A DNA stretch of 64,000 nucleotides, taken from positions 196,819 to 260,818 of the forward strand of contig CAZJBS010000003.1 in assembly GCA_964544475.1 (NCBI GenBank), written 5' to 3'. Shown here in pieces: positions 36,264 to 44,126 of the stretch. The stretch is from CAZJBS01 sp964544475. GTDB lineage: Bacteria; CLD3; SB21. The notes beneath the pieces were generated by a model that saw nothing but the letters and a program-made list of their open reading frames with translations, had not been told where the DNA came from and made no database searches. The translations under genes were made by a program, and so were the position numbers. How positions within the stretch are numbered: position 1 is the first letter of the stretch; each line of letters begins with the position of its first letter.

Positions 36264-36695
36264 CTAAGAACGATTTCTTGGAACGAAGGTGGTTTTAGTG
36301 GCAAAATTCAGGATTGTGATTGACTGGAATCCGTTGATGTTGAAAGTAATCGGTAACATCCAAATAATGATGAGCCCAACAAAAACGATTTGGAGATCAG
36401 ATGCAGCAACAATCAGAACCGAAACTGAAACGGCGCGCAGCAGAGTCAGTCGTTTCGATGGCTTGCCAGTCGTCGTACTGACAAGCATTATACCCTGAAA
36501 TATATTGCCAATTGTTCTACCATTATTGAAAAGAGCAGACAAGAGGCCATATGCAAGAAAAATGATTCCGAAGGTTGTGAAAATATCAAACCAAGGAAAG
36601 TACAGGCCGATTTGTGAAACATATACAACCATAATTGATGGAAGAAGGCATATCACGACGTCCATGAAATCAGAAAGGTATTGTTTCGTTCGCAT
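36264..36695 (-). CDS. T7 putative immunity protein, RDD-like membrane protein
   Basis: A 143-residue membrane protein with about four helices (DVVICLLPSIMVVYVSQIG, FTTFGIIFLAYGLLSALF, VSVLIVAASDLQIVFVGLI). The GNIFQGIMLVSTTTGKPSKRLTLLRA segment after the second helix is like the RDD family motif (lxGxxxvdxxGxxlsxxra), read here as the shorter blocks GNIFQGIML and GKPSKRLTLLRA. The ATG overlaps the RHS stop by one base (TAATG), so the two are translationally coupled. RDD-like proteins also follow module T4, whose tip is of the same type. An immunity function by membrane position is inferred. Confidence 0.65.
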   Translation of the reverse strand: MRTKQYLSDFMDVVICLLPSIMVVYVSQIGLYFPWFDIFTTFGIIFLAYGLLSALFNNGRTIGNIFQGIMLVSTTTGKPSKRLTLLRAVSVSVLIVAASDLQIVFVGLIIIWMLPITFNINGFQSITILNFATKTTFVPRNRS

Positions 36696-38020
36696 TATTC
36701 TACATCTTTCTCAGGGTTTGCATTCTTTGTTTCAGATGTCTTTGACGGAGTCAAGATTTTCATAAAACTCTCGATGTCCTCGGATGTCGATCCTGCGGCT
36801 TCTAATACTTGCACCAAATGGAGGAGTCCTTTCTCCCCAAGTTCTGAAGAGCCCTTTAGAGCGGCTGCGTCCACAATCGTTTGAATAGCCTCTTGAGTAA
36901 TTTCATTTCCACCCAGGCCAGCTATTGTCTCCTTTATGATGCTGAAATCTTGGGCATCCATGCCGTCAGGTGTCTGCCAAGCAATTGAAATGTTCTTGGC
37001 AGATTCTCCGATTCCAGCCCATCCTCCGGCAAAAAGGGCCAAACCACCGAAGAATGCGGGTAGTGAGGCGCCTGACGATAGTCCACCCGTAGCGCCCTCC
37101 GTACCACCCGCTGCAACCATGACTTTGAATCCTTCAACAACTGATGCAACCGAGAGACTCAACTTAAGATTCGATTTGAAAAGAGCTCCCCAGTCGGTCA
37201 TGCCATCAGGATCAATTCGAGATGTCGGGTTATCCCTGACATACTGGTAGGGAGAGAGTGAAAAGAGGCCATGCTCCATGACAAACTCGGTTGCATTCCT
37301 ACTTAGGACAGGATCCACACTCGTCCACCTTCCAATCTCCGCATCATAGTACCTCGCCCCGAAGTAATCGAGCCCGGACTCAAGGTCGCGTTCTTTGCCC
37401 GTAAACTGTTCTCTTGGTTTATTTGAACTTGAGGAGGAACGGGATTCTTTACCAAAGGGAAAGTAATCCGACCACGAATCCACCACACCCGCTTCCGTGA
37501 GCGTGACACGGACGGAACCCAGATGGTCGGAGAGATAGTAATATCGCTTATCCGTCACTCCAGACTGCGCACCCGCTTCCATTGTGATTTCGCCGTCAAT
37601 GGAAGATTCACCGGTCACGATGATGCTGTCGCTGGCTTGAATGCTCTGCGTGCCGGAGAGGGATTGATTATTGATGGTCACCACGCGATTGGCCGGCACA
37701 AGCTTTCCAATAAGTCCATTCCCGTAGATATTGAAATGGTCAATCTGGCCATTTCGATATTCGGCGACGATGTTTCCGTTCACACCACGCACGTAAATCG
37801 TCTCGCCCAGCGTATTGCCGCCATTCTTCAGCGTCTTACGAATGCGCTGACCTGCGGCGTCGTAGGCATACTCGATCACGGTGTCATTGGTCACGACTTT
37901 GATCGGCATGTTACGGTAGTCGTAGATGAATTCACCTTTGGTATTGTCATTCGTCATATTCCCATTGCCGTCGTAAGCGTAGGTGGCGGCGAGGCCGCCG
38001 GTCACCGAATCTAAAAACAC
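36695..38020 (-). CDS. RHS module T7: core fragment with Gly/Ala-rich membrane-type tip
   Basis: Core DNA begins at the SVTGGLAATYAYDG codons near 38010, only about 45 bases from the T6 immunity stop; the GTG at 38020 has no clear ribosome site, so this looks like an orphan module. The core is intact to GLDYFGARYYD and GRWTSVDP. After NPTSRIDPDGMTDWG comes a tip of about 180 residues with a hydrophobic Gly/Ala-rich stretch (VAAGGTEGATGGLSSGAS, FFGGLALFAGGWAGIG) and an acidic helical tail. The layout suggests a membrane-inserting toxin, as in T4; no catalytic motif is seen. The RDD-like gene overlaps its stop. Confidence 0.65.
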   Translation of the reverse strand: MFLDSVTGGLAATYAYDGNGNMTNDNTKGEFIYDYRNMPIKVVTNDTVIEYAYDAAGQRIRKTLKNGGNTLGETIYVRGVNGNIVAEYRNGQIDHFNIYGNGLIGKLVPANRVVTINNQSLSGTQSIQASDSIIVTGESSIDGEITMEAGAQSGVTDKRYYYLSDHLGSVRVTLTEAGVVDSWSDYFPFGKESRSSSSSNKPREQFTGKERDLESGLDYFGARYYDAEIGRWTSVDPVLSRNATEFVMEHGLFSLSPYQYVRDNPTSRIDPDGMTDWGALFKSNLKLSLSVASVVEGFKVMVAAGGTEGATGGLSSGASLPAFFGGLALFAGGWAGIGESAKNISIAWQTPDGMDAQDFSIIKETIAGLGGNEITQEAIQTIVDAAALKGSSELGEKGLLHLVQVLEAAGSTSEDIESFMKILTPSKTSETKNANPEKDVE

Positions 38021-38054
38021 TTTTTTCGTTAACCATTGTCTGCTTTCAAACCTT

Positions 38055-39089
38055 CTACCTTAATAGGCTTAAATCCATTTTATGATGTCCGTCATGCGTT
38101 AGACGACTCAGTTCATTTGTTTTGAGATTCAAACGAAAAATATCTTCAGTTCTATAATCTCCGTCATCTTGATCACATCCGATGAAACATATTTCATGAT
38201 CATTAACAAACAAAGGATCATTTATACTTCGCATATCAAACTCATATACTTCTTCCGTCACCTTGCTAACCATATCATATATGAACAACTTCACCCGTGC
38301 GTCTTTTGCCAATTCATGACCATAATACAGCAAACGATTCTTATACAAATCACCCAAATCATAATACCATTTCCTTTGAGATATTTTCTTGACCAGCTTA
38401 CCGGTCTGTGAATCTATTATTTCAATACTAATAGCATCTAGCCTATCCGTTCCCATATGCTTAACACTATATGCCAAGTATTTATCATCATCAGACCATA
38501 TCAAAGCTCCCCATAAATCTTTTTTTTCCTTGATCGGATATATGGAGTCCATCGAGATATTATAAATGACGACATTTTCGTTCATGAAATCTTCTTCCGT
38601 CCCAAACGAAATAAATGTTCCTGAGTTACTGTAAATAGGAAACGAGTTCTCTTCTCCAACTATCCCGTTAAACTTCTTAATCCAATCTTTATCAATCTGA
38701 TCAATAGTCAAAGATTTGAAATCGAACTCAAAAACATGTTTTGGATCCGACAAATCGTAGTTATTGTCACGACCGCCAACGCGCCTTGATTCAAACAGGA
38801 TTTTCTGACCGCTCGGCGACCAAGATGGATGACTATCAAAATATTTGTCTCTAGTAATGAGTACTTTTTCACCGGTTTTTGGATCGAGAATCACAATGTC
38901 CCCGAAATCATAGCTGTAAAGCCCGTCTTCACCGTCCACGTCTTCGACAAAAACGAGCTTGCCCTTCGGATCGAAATCGGCCGGAATATCGGGCTTATAT
39001 TGACATGATACCAGCGTAAGAAGTACCAGCCCAACGAAATTACTCGGTACTCTCTTCCTCTTCCTCTTCCTTTTTCCTTCTTTCATCAT
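38055..39089 (-). CDS. T6 putative immunity protein, PD40/TolB-like propeller lipoprotein
   Basis: A 344-residue lipoprotein. A basic N terminus (KEGKRKRKRKR) is followed by the signal core FVGLVLLTLVSC with Cys29 as lipid site. The body has WD40-like PD40 blades (SHPSWSPSGQKILFES, FPIYSNSGTFISFG, GALIWSDDDKYLAYS) and so should form a beta-propeller in the periplasm or on the outer membrane. The start lies 50 bases inside the T6 RHS gene. A propeller lipoprotein as an immunity factor is unusual but the position is the same as for the other modules. The region is markedly AT-rich compared with the core. Confidence 0.6.
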   Translation of the reverse strand: MMKEGKRKRKRKRVPSNFVGLVLLTLVSCQYKPDIPADFDPKGKLVFVEDVDGEDGLYSYDFGDIVILDPKTGEKVLITRDKYFDSHPSWSPSGQKILFESRRVGGRDNNYDLSDPKHVFEFDFKSLTIDQIDKDWIKKFNGIVGEENSFPIYSNSGTFISFGTEEDFMNENVVIYNISMDSIYPIKEKKDLWGALIWSDDDKYLAYSVKHMGTDRLDAISIEIIDSQTGKLVKKISQRKWYYDLGDLYKNRLLYYGHELAKDARVKLFIYDMVSKVTEEVYEFDMRSINDPLFVNDHEICFIGCDQDDGDYRTEDIFRLNLKTNELSRLTHDGHHKMDLSLLR

Positions 39090-41055
39090 CCTTTTTCTTA
39101 TTTTGATATTTACTGATGAGTGTGTTCTTGTTTACGTTGAACCAAATCTTGAACATCTTTTCATTCTTCATGTTCACTTTATCGGCAGTTGCTTCTTGTT
39201 GAATAAAGTTGCCAATATCCTTGAATTCAGTTTCAACTAGTTCTTGAGATACCTTCCCTTCGGTTCCTTCCAGAAAACTTTTATTAACATGGAACTTCTC
39301 AGGATTTGAAATGTTTTGATATCCATATCCGAGACCCCCAGCCATTCTAAAAGTCATTTCATCTGTCACAAGTTGAGACTGATCCTGCACTTCAGCTAAA
39401 CCAAAACCTAAGTCTACGCCGATCCTGTTAAGTCCAAGAAGACCACTCGCCTCAGCAACATATTTTGAACTCCTCGCCAGAATGCCTCCAACAGCCAAAT
39501 TAGCATAGTCTGATGCGCCAATACTGTATGAAGGATCGTTCCTGAGGAGTTTATGAATAAAGTTTGTATAGTTACCACCAGGAATGGCTCCCATAATCGC
39601 GTAAGTAGATGCGGCGATTGGCGAGACTCTATACACAGCGGTTCCGTTTGCATTCACTACAAAGCGTCCATCCGGATCCTTGTAAGACACAGGATTGTTA
39701 AGTGAATAAACGTACGGCGACAAATCGGGATACTTCTCCGCCAGCGGGTCTTTTGTAATCCAGCGTACGACATCCGCGTTGTAATAACGCGCGCCGAAAT
39801 AATCTAAACTACTTTCGTCATCATGCTGCTTGCCGGTGTACTTCTCTTTCGGAGAATTAGCCGATTCCGTGCTGCGAGATATTTTTCCGTGAGGGAAATA
39901 ATCGTATGTAACTTCAATATTTCCATCCTCTTTAAGCACGACCCGAGTTGACCCCAGGTGGTCGGGGAGAAAATAATATCGCTTGTCTTCTGCCAGCTGT
40001 GCCTGATCAGCCTGAACAGTGGATTCGCCCTCTACGTTTGATTCCGGCAGGATGATGACCGAGTCCTTTGCGGTAATGGTCTGTCCGTTGATTGTCTGGT
40101 TCTGGATTGTGGTCGTCCGTATGGCCGGCTCAAGCTTTCCAATAAGTCCATTCCCGTAGATATTGAAGTGATCGATGGATCCTGTTGCATACTCAGCCAG
40201 CACATTGCCGCCAAGTCCGCGCACAAATATCGTCTCGCTCAGTGTCGATTCATTATTCTTCAGTGTCTTGCGAATTCGCTGACCTGCGGCGTCGTACGCA
40301 TACTCGATCACCGTGTCATTCGTCGTGATGCGAATCGGCATGTTCCGGTAGTCGTAGGTGATTGTGCCCTTCGTGTTGTCGTTCGTCATATTGCCATTGC
40401 CGTCATAGGTGTAGGTGGCGGAGAGACCGCCAGTGACGGAAGTGAGCTGATTGGGTTTGGTGACATCATACGAATAATTGATCGGACTGGAGGTTCCGCG
40501 CTTGAGTGTCAGGATATTACCATTCGCATCATAGGAAATCAACTTCTCCGAGAAGTCCGGGCCGCTGGTCGTCACCGCGTCGGTCAGGCGATTGGCCCCG
40601 TCATACGTGAAGTCATACGCGCCCGCGTTGCCGGCCGTATTCCACGTCATCTGGGCGATATTCCCATTGTAGCGGGGATTCACCGTCGCGTCATCGTACT
40701 TGAGGGTTTGTGAAAACTGATTACTGTTCACTGATTTCAGCCAGTCGCGTATCGAATAGGTATAGTTCAGCGTCTGCACGGTATTGCCCAATATCACCTG
40801 GCTCATCTTCCCGCCGTGATTGTCGTCGTAGGTGTAAACGGCTTCGAGCGTCGCGGATGCCAGGTTATCCACCCGGCCACTCCACACGCTGTCCAATGTA
40901 CCTCCAATCCGGTAATGATACCACTGAAAAAACACCAACACTGCCCGAACTTGATATCTGCGCGAGGCGAGCACGGCAGAACGAAGGGCTGGGAGAGAGC
41001 GAGCGATCCCGGCGGACAGAGCAAGCGACGAGGAGCGCGCCAGCGTGGGACGCAT
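39040..41055 (-). CDS. RHS module T6: long core fragment with unrecognised tip
   Basis: The open frame reaches 41055, but codons upstream of about 40935 lie in remnant element-end DNA; true RHS core starts around YHYRIGGTLDSVW. It is one of the longest core segments here and includes DNHGGKMSQVILGN, the YDANGNIL and YDGNGNMTND repeats, YFLPDHLGSTRVVL and LDYFGARYYNAD. The boundary is SYKDPDGRF, after which about 210 residues follow with no family I recognise: a small apolar segment (YAIMGAIPGGNYTNF), GLNRIGVDLGFGLAEVQD, and a Lys/Glu tail (KKDDERRKKEEEEEES). The tail overlaps the lipoprotein start by 50 bases in another frame. Confidence 0.65.
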   Translation of the reverse strand: MRPTLARSSSLALSAGIARSLPALRSAVLASRRYQVRAVLVFFQWYHYRIGGTLDSVWSGRVDNLASATLEAVYTYDDNHGGKMSQVILGNTVQTLNYTYSIRDWLKSVNSNQFSQTLKYDDATVNPRYNGNIAQMTWNTAGNAGAYDFTYDGANRLTDAVTTSGPDFSEKLISYDANGNILTLKRGTSSPINYSYDVTKPNQLTSVTGGLSATYTYDGNGNMTNDNTKGTITYDYRNMPIRITTNDTVIEYAYDAAGQRIRKTLKNNESTLSETIFVRGLGGNVLAEYATGSIDHFNIYGNGLIGKLEPAIRTTTIQNQTINGQTITAKDSVIILPESNVEGESTVQADQAQLAEDKRYYFLPDHLGSTRVVLKEDGNIEVTYDYFPHGKISRSTESANSPKEKYTGKQHDDESSLDYFGARYYNADVVRWITKDPLAEKYPDLSPYVYSLNNPVSYKDPDGRFVVNANGTAVYRVSPIAASTYAIMGAIPGGNYTNFIHKLLRNDPSYSIGASDYANLAVGGILARSSKYVAEASGLLGLNRIGVDLGFGLAEVQDQSQLVTDEMTFRMAGGLGYGYQNISNPEKFHVNKSFLEGTEGKVSQELVETEFKDIGNFIQQEATADKVNMKNEKMFKIWFNVNKNTLISKYQNKKKDDERRKKEEEEEESTE

Positions 41056-41062
41056 ACAACTG
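40962..41062 (+). repeat. Partial right end of the mobile element, next to T6
   Basis: This stretch is similar to 51413-51545 at the right end of element copy 1: GCGAGCACGGC, CGGCGGACAGAGC, GCGACGAGGAGC and CCAGCGTGGGACGCATACA recur in order, with a deletion. The rest of the element is missing, so T6 core joins an element-end remnant. Confidence 0.65.
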
Positions 41063-41166
41063 GTATGCTGAGCGATCCGCCGCAGGCGGAGAGTCGAAGC
41101 ATACGGCGCGCCGGGTATTTCACGCCGAGCGCAGTCGAGGCGCTCTCGCGCGAGAGATTCAAAAAA
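41051..41166 (+). repeat. 116-bp site-and-hairpin block (copy of 34171-34286)
   Basis: Same content as the copy at the left border: CGCATACAACTG, a hairpin with GTATGCT/AGCATAC arms at 41063-41104 and a second TGAGC/GTCGA-type hairpin at about 41124-41145. A further TACAACTG lies at 41199-41206, so the block plus terminator is flanked by direct repeats. Confidence 0.8.
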
Positions 41167-41197
41167 AATCCCCGCCGGAGTTTCAACGTAGGCGGGG
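41161..41197 (-). terminator. Intrinsic terminator of the T5 immunity gene
   Basis: Minus-strand CCCCGCC/GGCGGGG stem followed by eight T. It lies about 100 bases after the T5 immunity stop and closes that unit. Confidence 0.8.
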
Positions 41198-41300
41198 ATA
41201 CAACTGGGAGCTGGCGTAGAGAGCGGGAGGCCGTAGCGAACGAAGGCAGCGCAAAAAAACCCGCATCCCGTATATGCTGAAAAGCATCAGCCAAAATGAA

Positions 41301-41888
41301 TTACCACTTCGAGATTCCTTCTTTTGTTCCTTCCAGAAGCTCGAAACCTTTTCTGCTGATCTTCAATTTGTTGGAAGAGTATTCTACCAACACGCGTCCT
41401 CGCTCGTTAACATAAGCATATTCAAAAGATTCTTGCCTGACAACTAGGTCAGTGTCAATCATGCCTGTGTGAAACCACTGACGAGTACCGCCTTCCACGA
41501 TTTGGAACAGCACTATGCCATCCAGCAGTTTTTGAGTTCTTGCATCATATAGCACCATCTCAAAGAAAAGCTGGATTCCTCCCGACCCACCAACTTTCTT
41601 GTAAACCACTCCAATAAGACTGTCGTTCTGAATTGGGCGAGAATAGTATCGATACACGAAAGCCTTAGCGTCTATAGGATATTCTTTCATAGTGATGAAT
41701 CTTGAAACCAGACTGTCTGAAATTATCTCACCATTATTGAGATTTACAACGAGGGAATCTGCATAACCAAATGCATAAGGTATGTCTGCCTTTGGATACC
41801 GCGATATGTACGATGTAAATTCATCGTCTTGGGACCCGCACGGTTCTAATGTCGTCATCATCAATATTGGCACAATCAGCAAAATCAC
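41301..41888 (-). CDS. T5 putative immunity protein, exported
   Basis: A 195-residue protein that begins with a hydrophobic signal (MILLIVPILMMTTLEPCGS); the Cys could be lipidated although LEPC is a poor lipobox. The mature part is a soluble mixed fold (FGYADSLVVNLNNGEI, FVYRYYSRPIQNDSLIGVV) that I do not recognise. It overlaps the T5 RHS stop by four bases (ATGA), so both are made together. A periplasmic location is where a protector against a peptidoglycan hydrolase such as the NlpC/P60 tip should act. Immunity is inferred from position and compartment only. Confidence 0.65.
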   Translation of the reverse strand: MILLIVPILMMTTLEPCGSQDDEFTSYISRYPKADIPYAFGYADSLVVNLNNGEIISDSLVSRFITMKEYPIDAKAFVYRYYSRPIQNDSLIGVVYKKVGGSGGIQLFFEMVLYDARTQKLLDGIVLFQIVEGGTRQWFHTGMIDTDLVVRQESFEYAYVNERGRVLVEYSSNKLKISRKGFELLEGTKEGISKW

Positions 41889-43642
41889 TTGTTCTCCTCT
41901 TCTTTCTTCTTGACTGTTGTACTACCATTGACATTCTGATTGATGATTCCGTATCCACTGAAGCCGGCCTTCTTAAGTTCTTCAGCGGTTCGATACTTAT
42001 AGCCGACATTTTCACCAGGGCTCGGAGCCTCATAAGTCAAAATGCCAAGTACGTTGCCATCGTCGCTGCGCAGAACCATATCGACCATTGCGACATGATC
42101 AAAAACCTTCGAATCTCCAATACCGAAGAACAACGCATCTCCAGTCTTGACGTTTGAGGAATTGATATCGGTCGAAAGCTGTAGAAAACTTTGACCGTCT
42201 TGGCCGACATATCCTGAACCATTGCCATTCGTTTTGAAATATTCAGATAGACCAGCGGCGCCCATCATCATGGGATTTACTTTTAGATCACTAGGTACAT
42301 CAGGATTAGAATTAAAAGCAAAATTGTGAATGCCTGAACAGTCCATTCCGTAGCTATTGGCCATGTTGAATCCGTTGGCTCGGCTGCTTCCAAATTCCCA
42401 CCCGTAGTTTGCCATGGCGGCACCAGCCATTGAATTACTCTGGTCTACTACTTGGCGCTCATATGTGTACATGTCCGAGTACCCAAGACCCGGAATCGTC
42501 GGGTTCTTGCCACCCAGTTCGTAGGCATTTCCCCAATATTTCTCAGCTGCCTTCACCATATCATTTCCTGACAAACCATTTGGATCAGCTACTCTGACCG
42601 GATTATTGTAGCCATAGTGGTACGGAGACAGGTTTGGAAATCTACCCACCAGCGGATCCACACTCGTCCACCTTCCAATCTCCGCATCATAGTACCTCGC
42701 CCCGAAGTAATCAAGGCCGATCTCCGAGTCGCGCTGTTTGCCCGTGAACTGCTCCTTCGGCCGGTTCGTGGTCGATGAGCCTCTGGCTTCTTTCCCAAAC
42801 GGATAGTAATCCGTCCACGAATCGACGTTGCCGGATTGATCGAGGACGACGCGCGTCGAACCCAGATGATCGGAGAGATAGTAATATCGCTTGTCTGATC
42901 CGGCTGCCTGCTCTCCGGATTCGATCGTGGATTCGTCTTGTATAGTCGATTCCGGATGAACGGTGACGCTGTCGCGAGCGACGACCATTTGATTGGAAAT
43001 CGTCTGATTGGAGATGGAAATACTCGCCAGGGCGGGAACCAGCTTTCCAATGAGGCCATTCCCGTAGATATTGAAATGGTCAATCTGTTCATTTCGATAT
43101 TCGGCGATGATGTTGCCATTCGTGCCACGCACGTAGATCGTCTCACTTAGAGTGCTGCCTCCGTTCTTCAGCGTCTTGCGGATTCGCTGACCTGCGGCGT
43201 CGTACGCATACTCGATCACGGTGTCGTTCGTCACGACTTTGATCGGCATGTTACGGTAGTCGTAGGTGAATTCACCTTTGGTATTGTCATTCGTCATATT
43301 CCCATTGCCGTCATAGGTGAAGGTGACGGAGAGGCCGCCGCTCACCGAGTTCAGGCGATTTGGAATATTCGCATTGTACGTGTAATTGATCGGTGAAGCG
43401 GCGCCGCGTTTCAAAGTCTGAATGTTGCCATTGGCGTCGTATTGGATCAGTCTTTCCGAGAAATCGGGGCCCGCAGTCGTCACGGCATCGGTCAGGCGAT
43501 TGGCCCCGTCATACGTGAAGTCATACGCCCCCGTGTTTCCTGCGGTATTCCACGACATCTGGGCGATATTGCCGTTGTATCGGGGATTGACGGTGGCGTC
43601 GTGGTACTTCATGGTCTCTGTTCTGACTTCTGTTTTTTGCAA
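41885..43642 (-). CDS. RHS module T5: core fragment with NlpC/P60 tip
   Basis: The core begins abruptly at KYHDATVNPRYNG (43612); an in-frame TTG at 43642 and an ATG at 43612 exist but neither has a well placed ribosome site. Core landmarks run to GLDYFGARYYDAE and GRWTSVDPLVG. After RVADPNGLSGNDMV the tip (about 230 residues) contains YGMDCSGIHNFAF with the nucleophile Cys, LKTGDALFFGIGDS-like VKTGDALFF, and FDHVAMVDMV with the catalytic His, the order of NlpC/P60 cysteine peptidases that cut peptidoglycan stem peptides. The tail is Lys/Glu-rich. An exported protein is encoded with a four-base overlap. Confidence 0.75.
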   Translation of the reverse strand: MQKTEVRTETMKYHDATVNPRYNGNIAQMSWNTAGNTGAYDFTYDGANRLTDAVTTAGPDFSERLIQYDANGNIQTLKRGAASPINYTYNANIPNRLNSVSGGLSVTFTYDGNGNMTNDNTKGEFTYDYRNMPIKVVTNDTVIEYAYDAAGQRIRKTLKNGGSTLSETIYVRGTNGNIIAEYRNEQIDHFNIYGNGLIGKLVPALASISISNQTISNQMVVARDSVTVHPESTIQDESTIESGEQAAGSDKRYYYLSDHLGSTRVVLDQSGNVDSWTDYYPFGKEARGSSTTNRPKEQFTGKQRDSEIGLDYFGARYYDAEIGRWTSVDPLVGRFPNLSPYHYGYNNPVRVADPNGLSGNDMVKAAEKYWGNAYELGGKNPTIPGLGYSDMYTYERQVVDQSNSMAGAAMANYGWEFGSSRANGFNMANSYGMDCSGIHNFAFNSNPDVPSDLKVNPMMMGAAGLSEYFKTNGNGSGYVGQDGQSFLQLSTDINSSNVKTGDALFFGIGDSKVFDHVAMVDMVLRSDDGNVLGILTYEAPSPGENVGYKYRTAEELKKAGFSGYGIINQNVNGSTTVKKKEEENK

Positions 43643-43692
43643 TATCCTTTTGTCGCAAAGCCGGTGCGGGAACGAGATTTGGTCGAGGTAAT

Positions 43693-44121
43693 TTAAGCCA
43701 GTTTTTTTTGTGAGGTCTTCAACAAATAATCAATGCCACTCATGGAGAGACCGTATTTGTTTTTCACAAAGACCCATGAATAGACGCTCGTGAAAAGAGC
43801 AATTTTCAGGACAAAGTCAAGAACACCTCGACTGCTGGCCATCGCATAAATGAAAAAACAAAAAATAGCGTTGTTCAGGAGGCCCTTTCCTATTTGGAAA
43901 GTCATATCTGCATTTGAAACTGATTGTATTCTGAACAACTTCTCTCCCAGAGTCTGTTGGCCGCCCACTAGAAGGCTGACACTCGTGTGAAGAAAACAAA
44001 ATGCGATACCGATATTTATTCTTGTTTCCACAGTGTACCCCAACATGTAACCAGCGATGAAACTAGCACTGAATCCGATTATCAAATCGTGCAACGCCGC
44101 AAACAATCGTCGAAATCCCAT
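43693..44121 (-). CDS. T4 putative immunity protein, RDD-family-like membrane protein
   Basis: A 142-residue membrane protein. MGFRRLFAALHDLIIGFSAS at the start is the arginine/aspartate motif of RDD proteins; GQQTLGEKLFRIQSVSNAD in the middle fits the family's second conserved block. Three to four membrane helices follow. It starts five bases after the T4 RHS stop. Together with the RDD-like gene after T7 it forms a repeated pairing of Gly/Ala-rich tips with RDD-like membrane proteins. Protection of the inner membrane is inferred. Confidence 0.7.
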   Translation of the reverse strand: MGFRRLFAALHDLIIGFSASFIAGYMLGYTVETRINIGIAFCFLHTSVSLLVGGQQTLGEKLFRIQSVSNADMTFQIGKGLLNNAIFCFFIYAMASSRGVLDFVLKIALFTSVYSWVFVKNKYGLSMSGIDYLLKTSQKKLA

Positions 44122-44126
44122 ACGAC

